DNA from: Hetaerina americana
Lineage: Eukaryota; Arthropoda; Insecta; Odonata; Calopterygidae
Length of the DNA stretch: 64,000 nt
Assembly: GCA_022747635.1 (NCBI GenBank)
Contig: JAKTNV010000023.1
Location: forward strand, 5,781,848-5,845,847
Direction of reading: 5' to 3'
The translations under genes were made by a program, and so were the position numbers. The notes beneath the pieces are model-generated. The model did not search any database, was not told where the DNA came from, and saw nothing but the letters and a program-made list of their open reading frames with translations. Positions 54,842 through 64,000 of the stretch are shown piece by piece. Positions within the stretch are counted from its first letter, which is position 1; each line of letters starts with the position of its first letter.

Positions 54842-56874
54842 GTTAGTTTCTAAAATATAAATATTATATGGCATGCAGCTATAAATACCAAGTAAAACTA
54901 TTAATATACAGCCAGAAATTCTCTTTACCTTTCTACTGAGCTCAGAAAGAGGGTAGACCTCATTAAGATATTACCATGAGTAAGAAATTTTGGTCTAAAA
55001 ACTTTTGCAGTGTAAACATATGCTACATTTTTAATGTTGATACATTTCAATATATACCATTTCCTCAACCTTCTCTACTCAATCTCTCTCTCTCTCTCAG
55101 AACCCTAAAATCATTCTGATCTCAATAGGCAACACATTCCTTTACACATCAATCCCTCACTCTGAGAGTCTTGCATCTCTCCACCACTATCAACTGACGT
55201 GAGTCAAATGAAAACCTTGAAACATTTACATTTTTAACCTTGAAATTTCTTGAATAAAAAATACTCTCAGTTTTTATTATTTTCATATGTACCACAGTGG
55301 TCCAGGGTTGGAGCGTCGGACTACTGACTGGAGGGCCAGGGTATTCCCGGGCATACCTTAATGGGCACTCTTAAGCTCTGCCCAAGCTGTGTGATTTTTT
55401 GGGTCCCAGATCTTCCTGGCAAACCACAGTTAGCACAGAGGAAGTATCTGGCCTCCCTACCCTGATGTGTGAATTTCACATGCCATTGGGGTTAGTATTG
55501 GGTGAACTCTACCATGACCTACCAAACTGACCTTTGGGTTGATTACTATGTTTGTAGTTTTTTTCTCTCCATGGAGATCAATAGAAATATTTCAGCTCTT
55601 TGAAAGTTCATGATGCCTCCGGAAAAGAAATGGTTGTAATTAATGGCTACTAAGGCCAGTGGGGTCACTTAGCGTGCCTGACCTGGTCAAGGGGAGTCTC
55701 TTGGAGAAGTAATTCTGTTTTGGAACTGCCTCGCTCACATGTCAACTCATCAAAGTGACAGAGATGAGTCACCAACGTTCATCCATCGATGAATGCTAAT
55801 ATTTCTCCTCTTAGCTACTCAATAAACAAATGTTCCTCAAAAGCGCATATTGCAAATTCAGCTCCTATGTTAACACTATTGCTTGCCTCATATTATTGCT
55901 TTTTTGTATCATGCTGTGGGATACTTGTAAAACCATGGCCATCACTATACCAAACTAACGGAACAGTGGGACACCATTTAGAAATTTTAGTGCACTTTTA
56001 AAGATTTCACTTGATTCAGCCTCGTATAAAAATGTCCCAGTACACTCATTCCCAGTACTGATTCTTCTGAATCTCTCCCACCTCATTATAACCCACAATT
56101 CCTTCTCTTCCATAATAAATATTACCTCCAGACCAAAGGCTATGAGAATGAAGCACATTTATTCTTCATTCATAGCATCTTCATATGAAAACCTTCACCT
56201 TGGACTCTTCTAGAAAATTTCTTTTCCTGCTACCCCGTACAACATCACTTCAAGGTTAGCTATGTCAATGATTTCCTTCCTATTCCTTCTCTGGCCACAC
56301 AGCATTGATTCCCTTAAAACATTTATTTACTCTCTCAATGCTTTCTCTTCTCTCTCCTTCATCTTATCACTGTCCTCAATGTTAATACATCTCTGACTGT
56401 TTGAAAATTTCATACCTCTGTCCTAATAAAAATCCCACTAACCAAACTCCCTTGATAAATTTCTCACCACACAATGCTCTCTTTCCGCAGTTACCCAGAA
56501 TCCAGTTTAAATAAAAATCTCTTTCAAAAATGTCATGATTCCAAACCTTCTCAAGAGATTAACTTACAAACCCCCTCCATCTGCACAACTTACTTCTAAG
56601 GGATTCAGTCCCACAAACATATCCTCGAAGACCTTTTCTCCATTCTGATCCATCACAAAATGATGACAAACAGTAACTAACTGTTCATCCTTCACTTGCA
56701 AACAAATCATTAATTTAACCAACATAGTGAAATCCACTAAACTGATATCTATACCCTCCTTTACTCAAAAATCCACTCCCTCTGTGATAAATTGTGGCAG
56801 AGTGATTGATTTAAAAAAAAACATGATTTTTGATTTGAAATCTTAGCATACATTATTTTGAATTTCTTCTTTAG
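54842..56874 (+). other. ZIP intron (2.0 kb) with a SINE
   Basis: Bounded by GTTAGT and TTCTTTAG. Holds a SINE of family 2 (55290-55570) and a small CT repeat near 55085-55100. No other feature is recognised. Confidence 0.8.
55290..55572 (+). repeat. tRNA-derived SINE, family 2
   Basis: The head CAGTGGTCCAGGGTTGGAGC, GTCGGACTACTGACTGGAGG and a decayed B box (CCAGGGTATTCCCGGG) precede the body. The body has GGGCACTCTTAAGCTCTGCC, GATGTGTGAATTTCACATGC and GGTTGATTACTATGTTTG, ending at TAGTTTTTTTC. Same family as 11146-11445 and 3535-3778. Confidence 0.85.
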
Positions 56875-57054
56875 ACCAGGCATAGCCATAGTCATGCATG
56901 TTCGACTAAAACACATAGATCTAATTCACCAATAGAGCAACGCCCTTTGGAGAATGGATTGGAGATGACAACACATCAAAGGACTCCAGAGGATGTAGAT
57001 AATAGTGTTTTTCTGAGCCCAACACAGAGATCAGAATTCAGGGATGGAGGAAAA
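56875..57054 (+). CDS. ZIP8/14-like metal transporter, His loop exon
   Basis: Acceptor TTCTTTAG|ACCAGG, donor GGAAAA|GTAAGT; exactly 60 codons, phase 0 at both ends. The peptide begins TRHSHSHACSTKTHRSNSP and continues hydrophilic (ENGLEMTTHQRTPEDVDNSV…). It occupies the cytosolic loop between helices 3 and 4, which in this family carries His repeats thought to bind metal or control turnover. Vertebrate ZIP14 has HHHGHSHY here. The loop is low in sequence conservation, so the call rests on exon phase, position and the HSHSH motif. A short TA-free exon with a good donor supports it. Confidence 0.82.
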
Positions 57055-59399
57055 GTAAGTATTGTCAAATCTATATATTATTTGGTTCAACACAGAATAA
57101 TTTATTTCAACATTGTTTTTCCTTTCTATTGAATGGCATGTCACACATGTATGTCATGGTTCATAGGCAATGTAAACCTTTAAGTTGATGAGATGGAGTA
57201 AAATCATTTAATAAGTGACCCACTAAATTTTCTCTGATTCTTATGTGAATGATGTCAATGTTGCATGTCAAACAAAACAGCTATGTAGAAAATTTAATAT
57301 ATATTTTTCGATTTAATTTGGGATTACTTATTTTAGATTTTCTTGGAAAAGAAATGGTATAGATAAATGATATTTTCTATGGTAGCCAAGCTTATACAAT
57401 TAGTACTGGTGTAGGTCTATGAATCTAAGGATTTGATTTCAGTAGCCCTTGGTTTTTCTCTGCACATCTTATCATGGTTCCTTAATGGTCCATTCATTGC
57501 CTTCACCAAAATTTTCCCTTCATCAATCATACCTCTCCAATCAAGTTCCATGCATTTCAGCCTTATGTAAAATACTGAATTCAATTACCTGAATTCCAGT
57601 CCCACCCTATGCCAGCCATTTCAGAGATCTCTCACAACCCACAAATGCTTTTAAGTGCAAAAATTTCATTAATTTGAATCTCTTTCCTCCATTGTTGCTA
57701 AATCTATATCTTGAGGAAATTGAAATTAAATTTGTATTTAATTTTTCATCAACAGTTCTTGAACAATTTCTTTTTGACCAGTGAAGTATTATTCTCTTTG
57801 TTCAAGCTTTGGGCTTGCAAGCAAGCCCAAAGAATGACCTTTGGCAACAAGCCTAAGGACCTAGTGTTGCCTATCTCCCCTTCTCAGCATGTGGGTTTGA
57901 TACTACCATGTTATCACAACAGGGGGTGTTTTGAAAGTAATGCAATTATTTTTTTCAATTTAGCAAAAAATAAAAAATTTAGCAAATCCATGACTGCTAA
58001 GTCCGCTTTCATTTTCATCTCCAATTCCTCCTCATATTTATTCACTGTGTAAGCAAAAAAGCAGGGATTATGATGGAAAATTTTGGATACTTCAGTGTTC
58101 ATGATTGCCCATACTGTTTTTCCATCTCTACTTGCTCCCTGACTTGCAGTGTTTTGTGAATCGAAGATATATTTTAGTCAAGTCAATCATCCCACTAATC
58201 CACTCATGGAATCACTCAATTCTCAGTTAAAATATTATTGTTTTTTTCATCTCTCTTACTGTATCAATCTTTGTCAGTATCACTTCTCTATGTCTAATGC
58301 TCTTTTTACTTCACATTTGATGTAATTCCCTGGTTTGCTCTTGCTCTGGATGGATAATATGTTAAACTGTTTTTTCTTCATTACTCTCTGATGCTATATC
58401 ATTCGGACACCCATCATTCTGCATATTACACTATTGTGGGAATTTCTGCAAAGCATGGCACTCAGTACACCCCTTTAAGCACACATTGTGGAATTTTGTA
58501 TTTGTACTTCATCAGATTGTTGGCCCTATTACCTATATGAAATAGCAGCTCAGTCAAGGAATAGCTACAAGAGTGATTTGGCCCTGAAAAGGATGGAAAA
58601 TGAGTAAAGATGCCATCAGTGCCGCAACCAGTCAGAAGGCAGTGGAAAGATGGGAGGACCTACATAAAGGCAGAAAAAAATTTTAGAAACCAGCTGAAAT
58701 GTATGCAAAACTGTTGTATATCCATTTTAATGAATGCATTAGAAACCTGAGAAATATTCAGAGATCATCAACCACCAACATTGTCACACCTACTTTGGAA
58801 AGGTAGCCCAAGGTTTCTCTGAAAAATCCAGAACCTAAGTTTGCTTAGTGGTATACCTTGTCAAAAATTACAACCTGAAAACAAATGGTAAAGAAATTCT
58901 CAGCAATATCATTAACATGGGGTTTTGAAGCCCACAAAGATGATGCCCTTTTTAAAATCACTTGCAAATAAATTCTCATTTTTCTATTCATGTGAGTTTT
59001 TTCTTCTCCATTACTTATATCTAATGAACACATTTATGTTGTTTAAGACTAATCTAAGTGAATGTTATCAGAAAACTATCCTCTTAGCACCAAACTAAGC
59101 ATAGAAAATTAATTATTTATATGCATGTGTTAGTATAGAAAATAAACATTTTAACCTTGAGATATGATATTCATGGTTTGGAGTACCAATTTATACACAA
59201 AATGAGGGATTATTAAAGATTATTTCTATTTCCATTTAAATTCATTCTTCCACTGACTATTTATAAGGAAATTCTCATTTTCTTTAATTAGCTCATAAAA
59301 GGTCTTTTTTTTTGTTGTAAGTATACAAGTATATTGAATGCTTGTATATTGATAACTATCTTACAAAAGATAAGCTTTCTCATAATTTACATATTGCAG
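57055..59399 (+). other. ZIP intron (2.3 kb)
   Basis: Bounded by GTAAGT and ATATTGCAG. Contains a perfect 11-base-arm palindrome (57807-57832). No transposon or gene is recognised. Confidence 0.8.
57807..57832. repeat. Short perfect palindrome
   Basis: CTTTGGGCTTG (57807-57817), loop CAAG, and the complement CAAGCCCAAAG (57822-57832). Intronic; no known role. Confidence 0.85.
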
Positions 59400-59565
59400 G
59401 TCAACCAAAAAAAAATAAGTGCTGTGGCCTTGATGATAATCTTTGGAGACAGCCTGCACAATTTTGTTGATGGGATGTCAATTGGAGCAGGCTATAGCCA
59501 GAATTTGATGACAGGACTAAGCATAAGTCTTGCAGTTGCCTGTGAGGAATTTCCCCATGAATTTG
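59400..59565 (+). CDS. ZIP8/14-like metal transporter, helices 4-5 exon with metal-site motifs
   Basis: Acceptor ATATTGCAG|GTCAAC, donor ATTTG|GTAGGT; 55 codons plus one base. Helix 4 reads ALMIIFGDSLHNFVDGMSIG and carries the metal-binding HN..D. Helix 5 reads SISLAVACEEFPHEFG and carries EEFPHE. Most LIV-1 members have HEXPHE in helix 5; Glu in the first position marks the ZIP8/ZIP14 type, which in vertebrates transports Fe and Mn as well as Zn and Cd. The exon ends within the Gly codon after PHEF, the same point at which ZIP14 continues with Asp-Phe. The following exons (helices 6-8) were not found before 64000, so the gene is incomplete here. Confidence 0.96.
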
Positions 59566-62149
59566 GTAGGTGAACATCAGAAATAGCTTTGTAGAATTAA
59601 ATTAAAATGCTTATACTTATGATTTTCACATGCCTGTCACCAAGGAATCATCACTTGCATTTAATACGAAGGACATAAAAATTTCTTTTGACTTCAAATA
59701 ATTTATAGTTTGTCTGCATATTACTGCTAATAAAGTTTGTCCCTTCTAACTTTGCTATTACTATTTTTTCCATTAATCTAAATTGCTCACTCATATTTAT
59801 AACACAACTAACAGTATGTTTTATGCATGAGGGAATTGCAGTAATATACGCATATTATATGTTTAGTTCACCTCACTTATGATTTAGGTTTTCGAAATAG
59901 TAAAGCCTCATTATTTAGATTCAATGATACTTGAAATATTGTGTAATTCTATGCTAATAGTAGTTCTAAAACGAAAGCATAGGTCTTTGTGTGATTTTTA
60001 GTACACACAAAATGAAATATGTTTATAAATGAATGAAAAACTACAATCTGAATCTGTATATCACAATTATAACTTTGAAATGTTCCCCAAGATATTGCTT
60101 GCTATTAGGCATTTCGATGTAATAAATTCAGGTGTGTATATTGAAACTGTTCAATATACTTGTTCATTTGTAGTGGAAAAAATCTCAGTTCTCCCCAATA
60201 TATACTTTCATTTGTTAGACTAATCTTTATTCATTAAAGAGCAGTGCTTGCCATTATAGATTTCATCCAAAGAAAAATGTATAAATTCATTATCACGGGG
60301 AAAATATACGCATGTATTATGAATATTCAAAGAAATAATTCTTGAAGGGCGAATGAAGTACGTTCCCATAAAAAATTTGAAACAGAACACGGATCCGGAG
60401 TACTACAACAAAACCATTAAAAAAACTCAAGAGTATAAATGTAAAGCAGCCACTGGGTGATAAACTTCATTGTAGTATTAAAATATGGTTTGCATGTGAT
60501 GCGGTCGGCATTTTGCTTGTGATGTGGAAGTGTCATTGTATGTAAGAATATTTTGTATCCTATCTGTTTTTCTAGTGCATGTATGTATGTAATTTTCGTT
60601 GTAAGAGTGATCATTGACCATACTTGACCGTTGCCACCAGGAAAATTACCTAATTGCAACATAATTCTTAAATAAAATAAGCAAAATAATTTTACTCTTG
60701 AGAAGTCCAGTTCAAATATTCACTTAAGTAATGCTTAAAATTCAATTAATACAGAGGTTTGAAATAAGATATGACAAATATAGACAAGGCCATGTCATTG
60801 CTCTTTCATGGAAAAAAATCAGATGCTAGTTCAGGAGAGGAGATCACCAAGTTGTACATAATAATTATATAAGAGAGCCCTCAAAAGAACACAGATCAAT
60901 GTACTTTGGTCATGCAATACAAGTCACTAGCCATGAAGCAGCATCTGGTTGGGAATCACCACCCCATTTCTTTAAGATCACTGGACGGACAGTTAGTCTC
61001 AAGTGGCCCTGGTATTTGACAGAACTGTGATTAACACATGAAGAAAGAATGTTTCTATTAGTGGTATCAAGAAAGCATAAAGGAAGGTGCTTCAATGCCT
61101 GTAATTCAATGCAATGCAATGAGTAAACACTAAAGTATCTCATCACAAGCCATGATGGTATGTAATACGTAAGTTGGCAATATTGCACAGAAACTACGTA
61201 TTTGTGAGATTGCTCCAACAGCAAATTGAGCCAATCTAGGATAAATGCATAAATGAAAATATTATTATATGGTATCCACCATTTATAATTGGTTTTAAAT
61301 GGACACCAACTTTACATCATTAGACTAACTAGCTCTGTTCAACAGAAATGAAATACAGAATAAAAGAAAATTGAGCACAGATCAATAGTATTTACTTTAT
61401 ATCATCACTTGATTTTCCCAAAGGAAATTACAATGTATGTCTGTCACACAGAAACTCATGGACTCTAGTTCAATCTCAGAGCTTATTACAACCCCCAACT
61501 GAGCCGGTTCTTCATGTCTATATCAGATATGAACTTTCTCAAAAAAAGGCTCCAAGTAACACATGAGTGAAGACCCAATCTTCATTCCTGATCTTGGGGA
61601 AGGAAGTCCATTTCCACTGTTGGTAGTAAGATATTTATGGTGATTAATTAAGTGTTCACATTTTCTTGAAGAAATCCACAAAGATTTCATAGAACCAGAT
61701 ATAAGAGTATTGAGGAATGTCTTGCAAAAGCTCATTGAAAATGTTATTCTCAGATTGATAGCCAACAAAGACAAAACAATAGTAAACAGCAGGTTATGAG
61801 TGAAAAAACAAGAGAATGAAAGAAACTTGAGAGAATTCCGAGTATCACAAGATTTAAACTTCAAAGTTAGTTGCCACATAACTCTACTACATTAGTCTAT
61901 TGAGAAAATCACAGAACCACTCTTACTGCATCATTTAAGAGATAAACCAACTTGTCCATTCTGTGGAAACAGCCGATCCGTTTCTGGATGACTAAGTACA
62001 CGGCTTGCATATATTTAGCATTGGATGCCACATTCCGGCAGCTTAATGCTGGGTATGACTTTCTCATAATCTGCAGCCTCTGTATATAGTATAGAATTTG
62101 GCACTGATATTGAAAGGATGATTCGAAAATTTCTCAGAATAGAATAGAA

Positions 62150-63260
62150 ATAAATGACTTACCTCAGGGAAACTTTTTTATTTTTCACTTTAATCTACCT
62201 GAACACTAATGTACCAATGTACCTGGCACAGCTATGTTCTAATGTCTTGATCCCATCACAAAAATTAGATTCCTTCAGCCCTGCAATATACCCATCTACT
62301 TCAGCCGTTAGTTTTTTGTTTGAAGAGTATCTCCATCCACTGAGAAACATTTTGAGCTCACGGAAGAGATGGTAAATTGACTGAGCCAAATCAGGGGAAT
62401 AAGGTGGGTGTGGCAACAATTCATGTCTTGGTTCACGTTTTTTTGCCGTGGCAATGACACTTGTGAGGGGGCATGCATTGTCTGATGAAAGATGGCTTTC
62501 TTCCTTGCCAGACCTGGCTATTTTTCATTTATCTTTTGCTGCAGTTGGTCCAGGAAGTTAGTGCAGTAATGTTCGGTAATTGCTCAACCAGCTGGATGAT
62601 AACCAATCAGCAGAATCCCAGAAAACTGAAGCCATCACCTTTCCAGCCGATCTTATTGCCTTTGCTTTCTTTGGCAGTGGTATATATTTCCACTACTTTG
62701 ACTTCTGCTTTGTCTCTGAGGTATGGTAGTGGACCCAAGTTTCATCTCTGGTCACACCCCAGTGCAGAAAATCTTGTTGGTAGTTCTTAAAATGAGTCAA
62801 ACATTGTTTGGAGATTTTCATTCTGATGTGTTTGTGATCCTGCATCAAGAGTTGCAGCACCATCTAGCAGGTGATTTTCTCCCATCCAATTCCACCATTA
62901 AAATGTGATTGGTCTGTTCAGATGACATCCTTATGACTTCAGCGATTCCTCACACTTTCAGCCAGCGATCCTCCATGATCATTTTATGGACTTGTACAAT
63001 AATCTTGGGGTATTCGCACATTTTGGCCAACCACTACACGGATTATCATCTAAGCTGTTCTGACCAAACTTAAACTCATCTGTCCCCTTGGCAACAGTTG
63101 AATATGAAGGAGCAGAGTCCCGAAGAGTGTTCTTAAAGTCAGGATGAATTTTCTGTGCTTTCATAGCTTTCTTTACCAAGTATTTAATCACTGCTCGATT
63201 CTCAATTTTTTCAATCTTTATAAATCATTACACAGGAACATCAACAGAGAGGTGTCGACA
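62150..63260 (-). mobile_element. Mariner element, full length, decayed
   Basis: The minus strand begins near 63225 with ENRAVIKYLVKKAMKAQKIH, then SAPSYSTVAKGTDEFKFGQN, SLDDNPCSGWPKCANTP. The catalytic half is present in broken frames: VTRDETWVHYHTSETKQKSK (first Asp, 62750 region), SAGKVMASVFWDS and SDNACPLTSVIATA (second Asp). HPPYSPDLAQSIYHLFRELK follows, where the third catalytic Asp of SDYHLF has become Ile, then VDGYIAGLKESNFCDGIKTL. Stops occur throughout. This is the mariner type from which vertebrate SETMAR took its transposase domain. The terminal repeats are not clear. Confidence 0.85.
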
Positions 63261-63439
63261 CCACAGATCTCTTCCCAGGGCACTGACACATTAGAAGTTT
63301 ACTGATAAAGGATTCCCTATTGCTACACTGGGAACCTTTCTTGGAGAAGTCAAGGTAGATGGCAACAAGTTAATTTGATTTGTTTCTTGCCATGACAATG
63401 TGGTGCTGAAAGACAGCAAGATTTGTCAACACAAATGAA

Positions 63440-64000
63440 GACACAATTAATCAACACAAATGAAGACAGGATTGGAAGCAATGAGATAGGGTGATAGTTT
63501 GCAACATCATTCTTGGGACCTGTATTATGTATCTGAATGATGTTGGCATATTTCCATTGAGGAGGGAAGTTTCCTATGGAAAAAGTAGTGACTGAAAAAG
63601 AGGGCTAAAGGTTATGAGAGGGGTGAAGCACAATTGTGAATAAATTTTGGGCTGAGACCATCAGGGCCAGGTGAGCGGTAAAATGGTATTTTGTAGAGGT
63701 ATTGAAATACTTCCTGGGACTCTATCTGTATATGGGATAGGGAAATATTTATATTTGGAAGGAGGGAATGGACAGAGGTAATACTGAGGTTAGAAGCAGG
63801 CTGCAGGCAATTGGAAAATAATTTTAGAAAGAGGTTGGGTCTCTCTGATCTTGCTGCATTTTCACCACCACAGGAGAGTGCTTTGGAAATTTGAGGATGA
63901 TTACGGCATTGATAAAGGCACTGGCATAAAGGACCAAAATTTTTTGGGGCCAGAAAAATATTAGAGGAGACAGTCTGCACATAGTTTTTGTAGTCACAGC
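63440..64000 (-). mobile_element. CR1/Jockey-type LINE fragment, reverse-transcriptase start
   Basis: The minus strand from 63980 encodes 122 codons up to a frame break near 63612. It includes PNLFLKLFSNCLQPASNLSI and the diagnostic SPGPDGLSPKFIHNCASPLS (family consensus: SPGPDGIP..ll). After the break the reading goes on in another frame with GNFPPQWKYANIIQIHNTGP and NDVANYHPISLLPILS, the standard next block (W..A.v.PI.K.g…nYRPIsll). The fragment continues past the window's right end. It is a different LINE lineage from the CR1-like copies on the left, and less decayed. Confidence 0.8.

Larger units (their letters stand above)
59566..64000 (+). other. ZIP intron continuing beyond the window
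   Basis: Starts with GTAGGT. Contains a full-length decayed mariner (62150-63260) and a LINE fragment (63440-64000), both on the minus strand. From 59570 to 62140 no feature is recognised. No exon starting with the expected Asp-Phe was found in a read of the + strand. Confidence 0.6.

Noticed and set aside
63612..63980. Host gene exon on the minus strand
   Set aside because: The SPGPDGLSPKF motif and the downstream YHPISLL block identify it as a LINE reverse transcriptase, not a host gene.

Overview
The window is nuclear DNA from an animal with a large, repeat-rich genome, most likely an arthropod and probably an insect. I infer this from degenerate mariner, RTE and CR1/Jockey-type transposons, tRNA-derived SINEs, long (TA)n runs, and one host gene split into short exons by multi-kilobase introns. 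The species cannot be named from the sequence.

The only host gene I can support is a metal transporter of the ZIP (SLC39) family, closest in its motifs to vertebrate ZIP8/ZIP14. It runs on the + strand. Five coding exons (43178-43337, 49541-49710, 54722-54841, 56875-57054, 59400-59565) join with consistent phases, GT donors and AG acceptors. They encode the end of the extracellular domain, membrane helices 1-3, a short His-containing loop, and helices 4-5 with HNFVDG and EEFPHE. The 3' end (helices 6-8) lies beyond position 64000. A GC-rich exon at 2051-2308 encodes a signal peptide, ends at a GTGAGT donor in phase 0 and fits the phase of the 43178 exon. It may be the first coding exon, which would make intron 1 about 41 kb; this is inference.

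Layout. 1-3.5 kb: CpG-rich segment with G-runs and the candidate signal-peptide exon. 3.5-9.2 kb: SINE, mariner, CR1/Jockey-type LINE, inverted retroelement tails. 9.7-13.5 kb: a broken RTE with a SINE inside it, then a 3'-truncated RTE copy with an intact endonuclease ORF, (TA)n and a near-perfect cruciform. 13.7-24.3 kb: mostly unique AT-rich sequence with small LINE, SINE and RTE pieces. 24.3-25.1 kb: internally deleted mariner. 26.3 kb: palindrome. 29.5-31.7 kb: LINE 3' end, SINEs and TA microsatellites. 35.6-38.7 kb: two mariners. 38.8-39.06 kb: palindrome between direct repeats. 39.2-42.45 kb: near-complete dead RTE. 42.5-64 kb: ZIP exons with RTE, LINE, SINE and mariner insertions in the introns.

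No new multi-gene system is visible. The most unusual structures are three long inverted repeats built from short retroelement tails that carry hammerhead-like strings, and the 44-bp-arm cruciform inside a TA microsatellite.
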